Part shown: positions 9,323 to 20,963 of the stretch, piece by piece
Layout: each line of letters opens with the position of its first letter
How positions within the stretch are numbered: position 1 is the stretch's first letter
From: Brevibacillus parabrevis
GTDB lineage: Bacteria > Bacillota > Bacilli > Brevibacillales > Brevibacillaceae
Direction of reading: 5' to 3'
Assembly (NCBI RefSeq): GCF_003710905.1
Contig: NZ_RHHV01000007.1
Location: forward strand, 1 to 64,000
DNA length: 64,000 nucleotides
Translations under genes and position numbers: made by a program
The notes under the pieces: model-generated
Database searches by the model: none
Told to the model about the DNA's origin: nothing
What the model saw: the letters and a program-made list of their open reading frames with translations, nothing else

Positions 9323-10540
9323 ATGAAGAAACAAAAATCACTGTCGATCCTGGCTGCTACCGTAGCACTGGGGACATTGCTTGCAGGCTGCGGGGGCGGC
9401 CAGTCCAGCGCACCACAATCGAATGCAAACGGCGGCGGAAGCACCGGAGGCGGAGGGGCTGGGGAAAAACTGGTCATCGCTGTAGTCGGTCCGATGTCCG
9501 GTCAATATTCCGATTACGGAAGCACGGCCAAAGCAGGTGCTGAATATGCCCTGAAAGAAAAACAAGAGGCGTTCAAAGCACTCGGCTTTGAAGTACAGCT
9601 TTCCGCACAAGACGACCAGGCTGACCCGAAACAAGGGGTAGCGGTCGCACAAATGTTGATTTCCAATCCTGATGTAGTAGGGGTTGTAGGCCACGCAACA
9701 ACGGGTGCCTCCATCACTGCTGCTGCTCAATACGATCAAGAGAAGCTCGTCATGGTATCGCCATCTGCGACAGGCTCTGACCTGACGGAGCAAGGCAAAA
9801 AGATCGTACACCGCATCTGTGCGCGTGACGATCAGCAAGGCTCCAAGGCAGCGATCTATGCGAAAAACCAACTGGGCGTAAAAACAGCGTTCGTCATGCA
9901 CGACAAGGCTGCTTACGGTCAAGGGCTTGCTGAAGAAGTGAAAAAGCAATTTGAAAAAGACGGCGTGGAAATTGTCGGCTTTGAAGGGGTAACAGCTGGA
10001 GAGAAAGATTACAGTGCCGTCATCAACCAGATCGTATCCAAAAATCCGGAAATGATCTACTTCGGCGGTTACTACTCCGATGCGGGCATTATCGTGAAGC
10101 AAGCGCGCGAAAAAGGCTACAAAGGCATCTTCATGGGTGGAGACGGCTACGACTCTGCTGACCTGGTGAAAATCGCTGGTGCCGAAAACGCGAACAACGT
10201 AGTGTTCACTTCTACTGTCGGCGATGTAGGGGCTACACCTGAAGGCAAGAAATGGATCGAAGACTTTGAAAAATCGACTGGCAACAAAGTGGGTATCTTC
10301 ACATCCTTTGGCTATGACTCCATGGGTGTAATGCTCAGCGGTTTGGAAGAGGCGATCAAAGCGAACGGCGGCAAAAAGCCAACCCGTGAGCAAGTGCTGG
10401 AAGCTGTACACAAAACAAAAGACTACAAAGGCAAATTCGTTAACGTAACGTTCAACGAAAAAGGCGACAACGAGTTCGCGTCCGTATACGTGTACAAATA
10501 CGAGAACGGTCAAAAAGTATACATCGGGGAAGCGAAATAA
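9323..10540 (+). CDS. branched-chain amino acid-type ABC transporter binding lipoprotein
   Basis: A 405-residue periplasmic-binding-protein-like (LivJ/ANF receptor) lipoprotein. A lipobox (LLAG-C, Cys23) follows a signal peptide, then a Gly/Ser-rich linker, then the type I binding fold starting at VIAVVGPMSGQYSDYG. The family binds leucine, isoleucine, valine or related compounds. No permease or ATPase genes are next to it: the neighbours are a 39-residue ORF and unrelated genes. It therefore either works with a transporter encoded elsewhere or has a sensing role. Confidence 0.9.
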   Translation: MKKQKSLSILAATVALGTLLAGCGGGQSSAPQSNANGGGSTGGGGAGEKLVIAVVGPMSGQYSDYGSTAKAGAEYALKEKQEAFKALGFEVQLSAQDDQADPKQGVAVAQMLISNPDVVGVVGHATTGASITAAAQYDQEKLVMVSPSATGSDLTEQGKKIVHRICARDDQQGSKAAIYAKNQLGVKTAFVMHDKAAYGQGLAEEVKKQFEKDGVEIVGFEGVTAGEKDYSAVINQIVSKNPEMIYFGGYYSDAGIIVKQAREKGYKGIFMGGDGYDSADLVKIAGAENANNVVFTSTVGDVGATPEGKKWIEDFEKSTGNKVGIFTSFGYDSMGVMLSGLEEAIKANGGKKPTREQVLEAVHKTKDYKGKFVNVTFNEKGDNEFASVYVYKYENGQKVYIGEAK

Positions 10541-10615
10541 TCGCTCAGTATGATCAGGCCGTTTCGGACATACTACGTTTGGCACGAAGACCAGCTAACA
10601 TGAGGAGGGATTCGC

Positions 10616-10735
10616 ATGTCAAACAATCGCAATACGAAAAACGGCGGCAATCAGGGACACAGCAGCAAGACGCAGGGCACGCAAAAGCAAAAGTCCGAGC
10701 GAGATCGCAACCTGAATAAGCAAGACCCGCAATAA
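10616..10735 (+). CDS. 39-residue very hydrophilic peptide
   Basis: Starts after a strong TGAGGAGGGATTCGC ribosome site. The product is almost entirely Asn, Lys, Gln, Gly, Ser and Arg, with no hydrophobic core, in the style of minor small acid-soluble spore proteins. I cannot place it in a named family. It ends just before a strong terminator. Confidence 0.55.
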   Translation: MSNNRNTKNGGNQGHSSKTQGTQKQKSERDRNLNKQDPQ

Positions 10736-10742
10736 GCAAAAG

Positions 10743-10781
10743 CCCACCCAAGCGAGCGATAAGCTCCTGGGTGGGTTTTTG
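10743..10781. terminator. bidirectional terminator
   Basis: CCCACCCA at 10743-10750 pairs with TGGGTGGG at 10768-10775. Five T follow and AAAA precedes, so it can serve the + strand peptide gene and the convergent small gene. Confidence 0.85.
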
Positions 10782-10784
10782 TGT

Positions 10785-10922
10785 TTACCAGATTCCTTGC
10801 TTGCTCGGCAGGCGTTTTTCCGGATGGCCGTAGCCTTGATGCTTGCGGCTTCTGAGATTTTTGGCTTGTGATTCATGAATTTTGGCGACGAACTCACTCG
10901 TACTCAGCTTGGTAAAATCCAT
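10785..10922 (-). CDS. 45-residue basic protein, possibly DUF4023
   Basis: On the minus strand an ATG at 10922 follows GGAGGTGCCCG. The 45-residue product is basic, with a central KNLRSRKHQGYGHPEKRLPSK-like stretch. The F-V-x-K-I-H-E-x-Q...G-x-G-x-P...LP arrangement recalls the small DUF4023 proteins of Bacilli, but this is from memory. It converges on the 39-residue peptide gene. Function unknown. Confidence 0.6.
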   Translation of the reverse strand: MDFTKLSTSEFVAKIHESQAKNLRSRKHQGYGHPEKRLPSKQGIW

Positions 10923-10958
10923 CGGGCACCTCCATGCGGTTTGGCTTGACGCCTTTCT

Positions 10959-12833
10959 TTAGGATAGCCCTTTTTCAGCGGCGACAATCGGCAACGTGAT
11001 TTTTACCGTAGTTCCTTCCCCAGGCTTGCTGCTCACTTCCAGATGGCCGTCGTGGTCTTTGATGATTTTGCGGCTGATCATCAGCCCTAATCCGGTTCCA
11101 TTGTCTTTGGTCGTGAAAAAAGGCTCGCCCAGCTTGGGAAGCAGCTCTTCCGGTATGCCGCAGCCATTGTCGGTAATCGTGATGACCACTTGGCCAGCGG
11201 CTTTTGCCGAAGTGGTCAGGGTGACATCTCCATGCCCGCTCATGGCCTCGATTGCATTTTTGATGACGTTGATAAACACTTGCTTGAGCTGGTTTTCTTC
11301 CCCGGAGATGAGAGGATCGCAGCCAAAAGCGGTGTGGAAGCGGATGTTCTTCAAGTTTGCTTCTGACGCCAGCAAGGTCAGCACATTTTTCAGCAAGAAG
11401 ACCAGCGGGAGAGATTTGATCTTGACGTTGTGCGGCTTCGCGAGCACGAGCAACTCACTGACGATGAAATTGATTCGATCCAGCTCGGAAAGCATGATGT
11501 CTGCGTACATTTGATGATCAACCAGCGTCGGCTTCAACAGCTGAATAAAGCCGCGCAGCGAAGTGAGCGGATTGCGGATTTCGTGAGCGATGCCCGCTGC
11601 CAGCTCGCCGATGACAGAGAGTTTCTCGGCATTGCGCAGCAGCATTTCGTTGTTTCTCCGCTCGGTAATATCGCGGGAAACGATAATGAAGCCGTCGCAT
11701 TCGCCGTTGTCGGCCAGGATCGGGGTTCCTTTTGCCTCCAGCACGAGCCAGTCGCCGCTCACCGTGCGATAGCGAAATTCACACGTTCGCGGCTCCAGCG
11801 TTTCCATTAAATCTTGAAATTGCAGGTCGACGCGCTCCAGATCATCCGGGTGAATGTTTTTGAAGGACAGCTTGCCGGCATGCCTCATCGTTCCCGTGAC
11901 TCGCTCGTATGAGGGAGAGAGGTGGACGATGTCTCCGTGCTTGTCGGTAATCAAAATCAAATCGTCCGTGTGTTCCGCGATAAGTTGGCTTTCTTTTCTG
12001 ATTTTGGACAAGGCCGCTTCAGATACTTTGCGCTCCATGACATTGCGGGAGACAAACATGACGTTTTTCACCGTGCCATCCTCGGAAGCAACGGGAATCC
12101 CGCGTGTCTCAAAAGAAATCCATGTTCCATTTTTGTGCCGGGAGCGAAATTCCAGGAAAACCGGCTGATTCTTTTCGAAAATTTCTTGCTTCTTGGTCAA
12201 AAGCAGGGGGAAATCGTCTGGATGTGTAATCTCCAGGCTGCCGGGGGAGACGAGTTCGGAAGGCAAATAGCCCAATTGCTGCTCGACAGAGGGGGAAACG
12301 TAGACACGCTTCAGCGACTCGTCGAAAATCGTGACGATATCTTGGGTATGGTCTATCAACAGTCGATACTTGGTTTCTGTTTGAAGCAACGCTTTTTCGA
12401 CCCGTTTGCGCTCGGAAATGTCTCGCGTGAGGCACGAAGCGGCGATGATGCTTCCGTTTGCGTCGCGTATGGGGGCGGCGGACAACGTAACCTCCACCTG
12501 CGTGCCGTCTTTTCGCCTGCGGATCGTTTCGTAGTTGGTCAAATGCACGCCCATGTTTCGGACGGCATCAAACAACTGTCTCGTCTCGTTGACAAGCTCG
12601 TCCGGGATAAAGCAGTACGGGGAGGCGTTGATTTCCGCAAGCGACCAGCCGTAATACTGTTCAAATGCCTGATTGACCAAAACGATCTGGTTGTTCATGT
12701 CACTGATCGAGATGGCGTCTGTCGTAAAGTGAAAAAATGCTTTCAAAATCTGATCCGGGAAGAAGAGTCTCGCCGCGTCGGGGTGGGAGCGCCTTTTTTT
12801 CCACTTGTATGTGGGCGTGAGCTTATCTGTCAT
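10959..12833 (-). CDS. triple-PAS sensor histidine kinase (sporulation-kinase-like)
   Basis: A 624-residue kinase with no membrane span. Three PAS domains follow one another at about residues 28-150, 150-275 and 275-395, each with the PAC-type ending. The HisKA H-box is GIAHEIRNP near residue 415, and the HATPase N, G1 and G2 boxes (NAIEA, DNGCGIP, GTGLGL) follow. The order PAS-PAS-PAS-HisKA-HATPase resembles KinA/KinE, cytoplasmic kinases that feed the Spo0 phosphorelay. No response-regulator gene is adjacent, which also fits a phosphorelay kinase. Signal unknown. Confidence 0.9.
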   Translation of the reverse strand: MTDKLTPTYKWKKRRSHPDAARLFFPDQILKAFFHFTTDAISISDMNNQIVLVNQAFEQYYGWSLAEINASPYCFIPDELVNETRQLFDAVRNMGVHLTNYETIRRRKDGTQVEVTLSAAPIRDANGSIIAASCLTRDISERKRVEKALLQTETKYRLLIDHTQDIVTIFDESLKRVYVSPSVEQQLGYLPSELVSPGSLEITHPDDFPLLLTKKQEIFEKNQPVFLEFRSRHKNGTWISFETRGIPVASEDGTVKNVMFVSRNVMERKVSEAALSKIRKESQLIAEHTDDLILITDKHGDIVHLSPSYERVTGTMRHAGKLSFKNIHPDDLERVDLQFQDLMETLEPRTCEFRYRTVSGDWLVLEAKGTPILADNGECDGFIIVSRDITERRNNEMLLRNAEKLSVIGELAAGIAHEIRNPLTSLRGFIQLLKPTLVDHQMYADIMLSELDRINFIVSELLVLAKPHNVKIKSLPLVFLLKNVLTLLASEANLKNIRFHTAFGCDPLISGEENQLKQVFINVIKNAIEAMSGHGDVTLTTSAKAAGQVVITITDNGCGIPEELLPKLGEPFFTTKDNGTGLGLMISRKIIKDHDGHLEVSSKPGEGTTVKITLPIVAAEKGLS

Positions 12834-13045
12834 AGCTATCCTGCCTTGGCATTCAATTATTTGGATTTGCAGATTCGTGTCAAGATAGTCATAGTATTCG
12901 AGCTATTGGGGTTATTTTCCTATCACCAAATTCAGAATAGAAAGGGACAATATGGAAAACGAAAAATTGGCAAACGGAGGACGGTTCAAACTGGACGAAA
13001 AAATAGGCTATAATGAAAGAAGGAAAACAGGCGGAGGTGTCTTGC

Positions 13046-13198
13046 ATGAGTACGGGGTTTATTGTTGCGTTGGTGATTGTCTTTGTCCTCATCATCGGAC
13101 TCACGATATTGATTACAAACAAAGCTTATGCCCGCAAACCGGAGCAGGTAGATCCGCTTCCGGGGAAAGAACTGGCGCAGAAAGAGCTGGATCAGTAG
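13046..13198 (+). CDS. 50-residue membrane protein (YtzI-like)
   Basis: One N-terminal hydrophobic helix (FIVALVIVFVLIIGLTILI) followed by a short cytoplasmic tail with KAYARKPEQVDPLP. The ATG at 13046 is chosen because GGCGGAGGTGTCTTGC precedes it. A TATAAT -10 element lies at about 13008-13013. The KAY...VDPLP pattern recalls small YtzI proteins, a weak assignment. Function unknown. Confidence 0.6.
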   Translation: MSTGFIVALVIVFVLIIGLTILITNKAYARKPEQVDPLPGKELAQKELDQ

Positions 13199-13293
13199 CG
13201 CAGAACGAATGAATGGTTTGCCTGTGAGCCTGCGATGGGGATGTGCTGTCGCAGGCTTTCAGGTAGAAAGACAAGGTCAGACCGCGAAAAAAC

Positions 13294-13326
13294 AAAAAAG
13301 ACTGGAGCGAGTCCAGTCTTTTTTCA
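13294..13326. terminator. bidirectional terminator
   Basis: AAAAAAGACTGG and CCAGTCTTTTTT form a perfect hairpin with A/T tails on both sides. It ends the 50-residue gene and also the minus-strand tRNA-Arg. Confidence 0.85.
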
Positions 13327-13328
13327 TA

Positions 13329-13403
13329 TGGTACGCCTGAAGGGAATCGAACCCCCGCACATGGTTCCGGAGACCATTGCTCTATCCACTGAGCTACAGG
13401 CGT
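13329..13403 (-). tRNA. tRNA-Arg (CCG)
   Basis: On the minus strand the acceptor stem ACGCCTG pairs with CAGGCGT, the anticodon loop is CTCCGGA (anticodon CCG), and CCA is encoded. It is a solitary tRNA gene with its own terminator downstream. Confidence 0.93.
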
Positions 13404-13627
13404 ATGATGTGAATGGGTGACACTAATCAATTATAAGGGATTACCACAGGAAAATGCAAACGAAAAACGAGATTTTGTGTGATTTTTTTTCATGAGTGTG
13501 AACAGAAGCGGAGCATTAATTTTTGCAGATCATCTTCAAAAATTGGCAGGAAAATTGCAAGAGAGAACGAATATAATGAAAATTAAAGAGACATCTCGCA
13601 AGAAGCAGTGGGAAGGGGGCGAACTTC

Positions 13628-15001
13628 ATGAACATGGGACTGGGGTTGTATCAAGAACAGACGCTGAAATTAGTGATGACGCCGGAATTGCGTCAAGCCA
13701 TTACCATATTGCAATACTCAGCTGTTGACCTGATTTCCTATTTGCAGGATCAGGCCAACGAAAATCCTGTATTCGACCTGGAAGTAGCGGGAGAAGTGGC
13801 CTCGGCGAAAGCCGAAAAGCCGACGCCAGAGATTGACTGGAAGGAAATCGTTGGCAACCGCGCGACGGGTGAGTACTCTCCGGCAAAAAATGAAAGCACT
13901 TACAACCCGTTGGATTATGTTCAGCAAGGCAGCGAAAACTTGTATGAGCATCTGGAGCGGCAGCTTGGCTACGTGAAGGGCTTCTCCCCTTTGCAAAGGC
14001 AAATCGCACTGTTTTTGATCGGAAACCTGGACGAAAAAGGTTACCTGGAAATAACGCTGGAGGAAGCGAGCCGCAATCTCGGAGTAGAGATGCTGGAGAT
14101 TGAGGATGTACTGTCGGTCTTGCAGCACTTTGACCCGGTAGGAGTAGCGGCGCGCAGTCTGGAGGAATGTTTGCTGTTGCAGTTGGAGCACCTGGCGCTC
14201 GATGACGAGAAGATCGTCATGGTCGTCCGCAACCACCTGCAAGACCTCGCAGACAACCGTTACCAGCGCATTGCCGACAAAGTAGGCTGCACGCCGCAGG
14301 AAGTGCAGACGATGGCGGATCTCGTTCGGACGCTGAATCCCAGGCCGGGTGCTCAGTTCTCTCAATCCGAGACAAGATACGTCATCCCGGACGTGACCGT
14401 GGAAAAAGTCGGCAGCGAGTACGTGGTGCTAGTCAACGATGTGGCGGCTCCGCGCTTGAAAATCAACAGCTTTTATGAAAAAATGCTCAGTCAGCAAAAA
14501 AGCCAGGAAGAAGCGAAGCAGTTTATCCACGACAAGCTCAACGCCGCCATGTGGCTGGCGAAGAGCCTGGAACAGCGCCGTCTGACTCTCATGCGCGTAA
14601 CGCAGGCGATCGTGGACATGCAACGCGACTTTTTTGACCGGGGCATCCATTATTTGAAGCCGATGACGCAAAAGGAAATCGCCGAGCGCGTCAGCTTGCA
14701 TGAATCGACGATCAGCCGGGCAACCAGCAACAAATACGTGCAAACGCCGCGGGGAATTTTCGAGCTGAAATACTTTTTCACTTCGGCACTCACCACTTCC
14801 AGCGGGTCTGCAACGTCCTCCGAGAGCGTAAAACGCAGAATCAAGGCGCTGATTGAGCAGGAGGATCGCAAGGCGCCACTCTCCGACCAGAAGCTGGGGG
14901 AAATGCTGCTTGCAGAAGGAATCGAGATTTCTCGCCGCACGGTCGCCAAGTATCGGGAGGAAATGCTGATTCCATCCTCGGCCAAACGAAAGAGGTTTTA
15001 A
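13628..15001 (+). CDS. sigL: RNA polymerase sigma-54 factor
   Basis: A 457-residue RpoN/SigL. The glutamine-rich activator-interacting region I is at the N-terminus (MGLGLYQEQTLKLVMTPELRQAI), the core-binding domain is central, a DNA-binding HTH is around residues 340-375, and the RpoN box (SRRTVAKYREEM) is near the C-terminus. Sigma-54 needs AAA+ enhancer-binding proteins, none of which is encoded in this window. In B. subtilis sigL lies near other genes; here it directly precedes a thioredoxin-like gene and the cggR operon. Confidence 0.96.
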   Translation: MNMGLGLYQEQTLKLVMTPELRQAITILQYSAVDLISYLQDQANENPVFDLEVAGEVASAKAEKPTPEIDWKEIVGNRATGEYSPAKNESTYNPLDYVQQGSENLYEHLERQLGYVKGFSPLQRQIALFLIGNLDEKGYLEITLEEASRNLGVEMLEIEDVLSVLQHFDPVGVAARSLEECLLLQLEHLALDDEKIVMVVRNHLQDLADNRYQRIADKVGCTPQEVQTMADLVRTLNPRPGAQFSQSETRYVIPDVTVEKVGSEYVVLVNDVAAPRLKINSFYEKMLSQQKSQEEAKQFIHDKLNAAMWLAKSLEQRRLTLMRVTQAIVDMQRDFFDRGIHYLKPMTQKEIAERVSLHESTISRATSNKYVQTPRGIFELKYFFTSALTTSSGSATSSESVKRRIKALIEQEDRKAPLSDQKLGEMLLAEGIEISRRTVAKYREEMLIPSSAKRKRF

Positions 15002-15007
15002 AAGCCA

Positions 15008-15274
15008 ATGAACAACAGGCAGCTTGAAATTGTCTTGTACGGACGAAAAAAATGCCATCTGTGCGAAGATGTGGAACTGATCATCCGCGCTTTGGCAGAG
15101 GAGTTTCCTTTACAGCTAAGCGTCGTGGATATCGAAAGCGATGAAACGTTGCACGAAGAGATGATGCTGGTGATTCCGGTAGTCGCGATTGATGGAGAGG
15201 TCGTATTTCGCTCGATCACTCATGTCGTGACCATGGAAGAGCTGCGAGCGGAATTTGCCAGGCGCCAGAATTGA
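15008..15274 (+). CDS. glutaredoxin/thioredoxin-like protein
   Basis: An 88-residue protein with a CxxC active site near the N-terminus (KKCHLCEDVE, Cys17 and Cys20) and a cis-proline loop (MLVIPVVAIDG). It belongs to the glutaredoxin-like DUF836/thioredoxin-fold group. It begins six bases after sigL and is probably co-translated with it. The redox partner is not known. Confidence 0.85.
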   Translation: MNNRQLEIVLYGRKKCHLCEDVELIIRALAEEFPLQLSVVDIESDETLHEEMMLVIPVVAIDGEVVFRSITHVVTMEELRAEFARRQN

Positions 15275-15281
15275 CTGAAAA

Positions 15282-15320
15282 AAGCTCCCCCTGTGCCAAT
15301 ATTTAGGTCAGGGGGAGCTT
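15282..15320 (+). terminator. hairpin after the sigL-glutaredoxin unit
   Basis: A 12-bp perfect stem AAGCTCCCCCTG / CAGGGGGAGCTT with a 15-base loop. It lacks a T run after it, so it may be a weak terminator or a stabiliser. Confidence 0.5.
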
Positions 15321-15382
15321 GCATGTTTGCCTGCGATATGCTACATTCAAGTTGTAGCAAGTGATCTTTTTTTTGTACGAAT

Positions 15383-15419
15383 CGGGACAAAAAATGTATA
15401 TACAGGGACAAAAAACGTC
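15383..15419 (+). promoter_or_regulatory. CggR operator
   Basis: Two direct half-units are seen: CGGGAC-N6-TGTA at 15383-15398 and AGGGAC-N6-CGTC at 15404-15419. They match the known B. subtilis operator pattern CGGGAC-N6-TGTC repeated in tandem. The repeat period here is 21 bases. It lies 33-69 bases upstream of cggR, as expected for autorepression of the glycolytic operon, relieved by fructose-1,6-bisphosphate. Confidence 0.85.
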
Positions 15420-15451
15420 CCGATCAATTTTACAGCCAAGGATGTAAGCAC

Positions 15452-16477
15452 ATGCGACGTTTACTGGAACTGCAACAGAAGTTGCTGCCTGACCTGACCA
15501 GGGTCTTGCGTGAAAGGTACATGTTGCTCCGATCGATCTATCACTTGCAGCCGATTGGGCGCAGAGGGCTTGCTCAGGCGATGAACACTACCGAGCGCAT
15601 TTTGCGTTCCGAGGTAGAGCTGTTGAAGGAGACAGGGCTTCTGACGGTTACCGCTGCGGGAATGCAGTTGAGCGGCGAAGGACAGCAAGTGTTGGACGAC
15701 ATGGAGCCGCTTGTCGGCGAGCTGTTTGGCCTCCGGGACTTGGCAGAAGGGCTGCAAAAGAAGCTCGGCATCCCGGAAGTGATCGTGGTGCAGGGCGATG
15801 CTGACCAGTCTCCCTGGGTCAAAGCCGAGCTTGGACGCGTAGGCGCGAGAGTTTTGAAGCAAGCGATCCAAGAGGGCGATATTGTCGCTGTGACTGGCGG
15901 CACTTCGATTGCCAGCGTAGCCAATCACCTGACGCCTTCTGCTTCGTTCAAGCATGTACAGTTCGTACCTGCTCGCGGCGGGCTGGGCGAGAGAGTGGAG
16001 CTGCAAGCCAACACGCTCGCTGCCGCGATGGCTGCCAAGACAGGGGCTACTTATCGGCTGCTGCACGTGCCGGATCGGTTGCACCCGGAAGCGCTGCAAA
16101 CATTGCTCAAAGAGCCTCAGGTGCAAGACGTTCTCGCGCTTTTGCAAAATACGCGGATCGTGCTGCACGGGATTGGCGACGCGATCGCCATGGCTCGTCG
16201 GCGCAATTACTCCGAAGAAGAGCTGGCTGATCTGGCAGAAGCGGGAGCGGTATCCGAAGCGTTTGGCTACTACTTTAATGAAGCAGGCGAAACGGTCCAC
16301 CGGATGCCGACTATCGGACTTCAGTTGGAAGAAGTGCACAAGGCTGAAACCGTGCTTTCCATAGCAGGGGGCGAAAGCAAGGCAAAAGCGATTCTTTCCT
16401 TTGCCAAACAATCGTGTCAGAATGTACTCATTACGGATGAGGGAGCGGCAAGAGCACTCTTGTCCACACGATTGTAA
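15452..16477 (+). CDS. cggR: central glycolytic genes regulator CggR
   Basis: A SorC-family repressor of 341 residues. The N-terminal winged helix (IGRRGLAQAMNTTERILRSEVELLK) is followed by a sugar-phosphate-binding domain (VTGGTSIASVANHL, ARGGLGERVELQANTLA). In Bacilli CggR represses its own operon and responds to fructose-1,6-bisphosphate. The upstream operator and downstream gapA-pgk-tpiA-gpmI-eno genes agree with this. Unlike B. subtilis, an NhaC-type gene comes directly after it. Confidence 0.94.
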   Translation: MRRLLELQQKLLPDLTRVLRERYMLLRSIYHLQPIGRRGLAQAMNTTERILRSEVELLKETGLLTVTAAGMQLSGEGQQVLDDMEPLVGELFGLRDLAEGLQKKLGIPEVIVVQGDADQSPWVKAELGRVGARVLKQAIQEGDIVAVTGGTSIASVANHLTPSASFKHVQFVPARGGLGERVELQANTLAAAMAAKTGATYRLLHVPDRLHPEALQTLLKEPQVQDVLALLQNTRIVLHGIGDAIAMARRRNYSEEELADLAEAGAVSEAFGYYFNEAGETVHRMPTIGLQLEEVHKAETVLSIAGGESKAKAILSFAKQSCQNVLITDEGAARALLSTRL

Positions 16478-16497
16478 CGGGGAAGGAAGCTGATCGT

Positions 16498-18886
<2,389 letters not shown>

Positions 18887-18910
18887 CACGTAAAATAGAA
18901 CTGTTGTGAA

Positions 18911-18937
18911 AAAAGGGAGAGCAATCTCCCTTTTCCC
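18911..18937 (+). terminator. perfect hairpin between gapA and pgk
   Basis: A 10-bp perfect stem (AAAAGGGAGA / TCTCCCTTTT) with a GCAA loop. It ends in TTTT and may be a partial terminator or an mRNA-stabilising or processing element that raises gapA over the distal genes. Confidence 0.55.
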
Positions 18938-18983
18938 ATATGTTTTTTCCGAATAAAAAGCCATTGATTTGGGAGGATCGTTC

Positions 18984-20168
18984 ATGAACAAGAAATCTAT
19001 CCGCGATGTTGAGCTGGCAGGCAAGCGCGTATTTTGCCGTGTCGACTTTAATGTGCCGATGCAGGACGGGACCATCACAGATGATACTCGCATCCGTGCC
19101 GCTGTGCCAACCATCCGTTTCCTGATGGAAAAAGGAGCGAAAGTAATCCTGGCGAGCCATTTTGGCCGTCCAAAGGGGCAAGTAGTCGAAGAGATGCGCC
19201 TTACTCCTGTCGCGTCCCATCTGTCTGCGCTCCTGGACAAGGAAGTCCGTAAGCTTGACGATTCCACAGGGGCAGATGTCGAAGCGGTAGTAGGAAGCAT
19301 GGAAAACGGCGACGTGATCTTGCTGGAAAACGTACGCTTCCATGCGGGAGAAGAAAAGAACGATCCAGAACTGGCAAAAAGCTTTGCGGCGCTGGCCGAT
19401 CTGTTTGTCAATGACGCTTTTGGAGCCGCACACCGGGCACATGCTTCTACAGCAGGAATTGCCCAGTACATACCGGCTGTTGCGGGGCTTTTGATGGAAA
19501 AGGAAATCCGCTTCATGGGCGGAGCCTTGTCCAAGCCGGAGCGTCCATTTACGGCGATCGTCGGCGGAGCAAAGGTCAAAGATAAAATTGCTGTCATCGA
19601 AAATCTGCTGACCAAAGTGGATCACTTGATCATCGGCGGCGGCATGGCGAATACATTCCTCAAAGCACAGGGCTACGGCATCGGTGCTTCGCTGTGTGAG
19701 GATGACAAGCTCGATCTGGCGCGCAGCTTGATGGAGCAGGCAAAAGAGCGCGGCGTCCAGTTGCTGATGCCAGTCGACGTCGTTGTCGCAGACCGTTTTG
19801 CGGCAGATGCCGAGAAAAAGGTTGTGGCGCTCGACGCGATTCCGGAAGGCTGGATGGCGCTCGACATCGGGCCAAAAACGGTGGAGCAATACCACAGTGT
19901 AATCGTAGAGTCCAAAACGGTTGTCTGGAACGGTCCTATGGGCGTATTTGAAATGGACGCTTTTGCAGCTGGCACGATTGGCGTAGCCAAAGCGATGGCT
20001 GCGTGCACAGGAACGACGATCATCGGCGGCGGCGATTCGGTAGCTGCGGTGGAAAAAGCAGGCGTAGCCGAGCAGATGACCCACATTTCTACAGGTGGCG
20101 GAGCGTCTCTGGAGTTTATGGAAGGCAAAGAACTGCCGGGCGTTGCTGTACTGGCAGATCACGAATAA
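18984..20168 (+). CDS. pgk: phosphoglycerate kinase
   Basis: A 394-residue monomeric kinase that makes ATP from 1,3-bisphosphoglycerate. The signature [11 protein letters not shown] is near residue 20, the substrate-binding HFGRPKG motif follows, and the ATP-binding [11 protein letters not shown] is near the C-terminus. The ATG at 18984 follows GGGAGGATCGTTC; an in-frame ATG 15 bases upstream would overlap that site. Second enzyme gene of the operon. Confidence 0.97.
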   Translation: MNKKSIRDVELAGKRVFCRVDFNVPMQDGTITDDTRIRAAVPTIRFLMEKGAKVILASHFGRPKGQVVEEMRLTPVASHLSALLDKEVRKLDDSTGADVEAVVGSMENGDVILLENVRFHAGEEKNDPELAKSFAALADLFVNDAFGAAHRAHASTAGIAQYIPAVAGLLMEKEIRFMGGALSKPERPFTAIVGGAKVKDKIAVIENLLTKVDHLIIGGGMANTFLKAQGYGIGASLCEDDKLDLARSLMEQAKERGVQLLMPVDVVVADRFAADAEKKVVALDAIPEGWMALDIGPKTVEQYHSVIVESKTVVWNGPMGVFEMDAFAAGTIGVAKAMAACTGTTIIGGGDSVAAVEKAGVAEQMTHISTGGGASLEFMEGKELPGVAVLADHE

Positions 20169-20189
20169 GAGCGAAGCGGGGGAGTTTGC

Positions 20190-20948
20190 ATGCGGACACC
20201 AATTATCGCGGGGAACTGGAAGATGTTCAAGACGATTGCCGAGGCGAAAGCTTTTGCAGCAGAAGCCAAAGCAGGGAACAACACTTCCGGCGTACAAAAA
20301 GTCATTTGCGCACCATTTACAGCTTTGGCTGCTTTGACAGAGGCATTGGCAGGAACGGATATTGCCGTTGGCGCGCAAAACATGCATTTTGCCGAGCAAG
20401 GGGCATACACAGGGGAAGTCAGCGCGTCCATGCTGAAAGAGATCGGCGTCGAATACGTGATTCTGGGCCATTCCGAGCGTCGTCAATACTTCAATGAAAC
20501 AGATGAGACGGTGAATCAAAAAGTGGTCGCTGCGCTGGCAGCAGACCTGGTGCCGATTGTGTGTGTCGGAGAAAGCCTGGAGCAGCGGGAAGCAGGCGAG
20601 ACAGCTAACGTCGTGCGCACGCAGACAGAAGGAGCTTTTGCCGGATTGACAGCCGAGCAGGTGGCAAAAGCGATTATTGCTTACGAACCGATTTGGGCGA
20701 TTGGCACAGGCAAATCTTCTACGGCTGAAGACGCTAACGAGACGATTGCGATTATTCGCAGTGTCGTAGCAGAGCGATTCGGCCAAGAGACAGCGGAAGC
20801 CGTGCGGATTCAGTACGGCGGCAGCGTCAAGCCGGAGAACATCGCAAGCTATATGGCGCAGCCTGATATCGACGGCGCGCTGGTAGGGGGAGCGAGCCTG
20901 GCAGCAGACAGCTATTTGCAGCTTGTGGCAGGTGCACAGCAGCAATAG
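20190..20948 (+). CDS. tpiA: triosephosphate isomerase
   Basis: A 252-residue TIM barrel. The N-terminal AGNWKMFKT includes catalytic Lys, the electrophilic His is in ILGHSERR, and the catalytic Glu is in [11 protein letters not shown]. It starts 21 bases after pgk and ends 15 bases before gpmI. Confidence 0.97.
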   Translation: MRTPIIAGNWKMFKTIAEAKAFAAEAKAGNNTSGVQKVICAPFTALAALTEALAGTDIAVGAQNMHFAEQGAYTGEVSASMLKEIGVEYVILGHSERRQYFNETDETVNQKVVAALAADLVPIVCVGESLEQREAGETANVVRTQTEGAFAGLTAEQVAKAIIAYEPIWAIGTGKSSTAEDANETIAIIRSVVAERFGQETAEAVRIQYGGSVKPENIASYMAQPDIDGALVGGASLAADSYLQLVAGAQQQ

Positions 20949-20963
20949 GAGGAGGAGAAACAA

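Noticed and set aside
11922-13013. A 363-codon + strand ORF opposite the PAS kinase
   Set aside because: Shadow of the kinase gene; no domains and no ribosome site.
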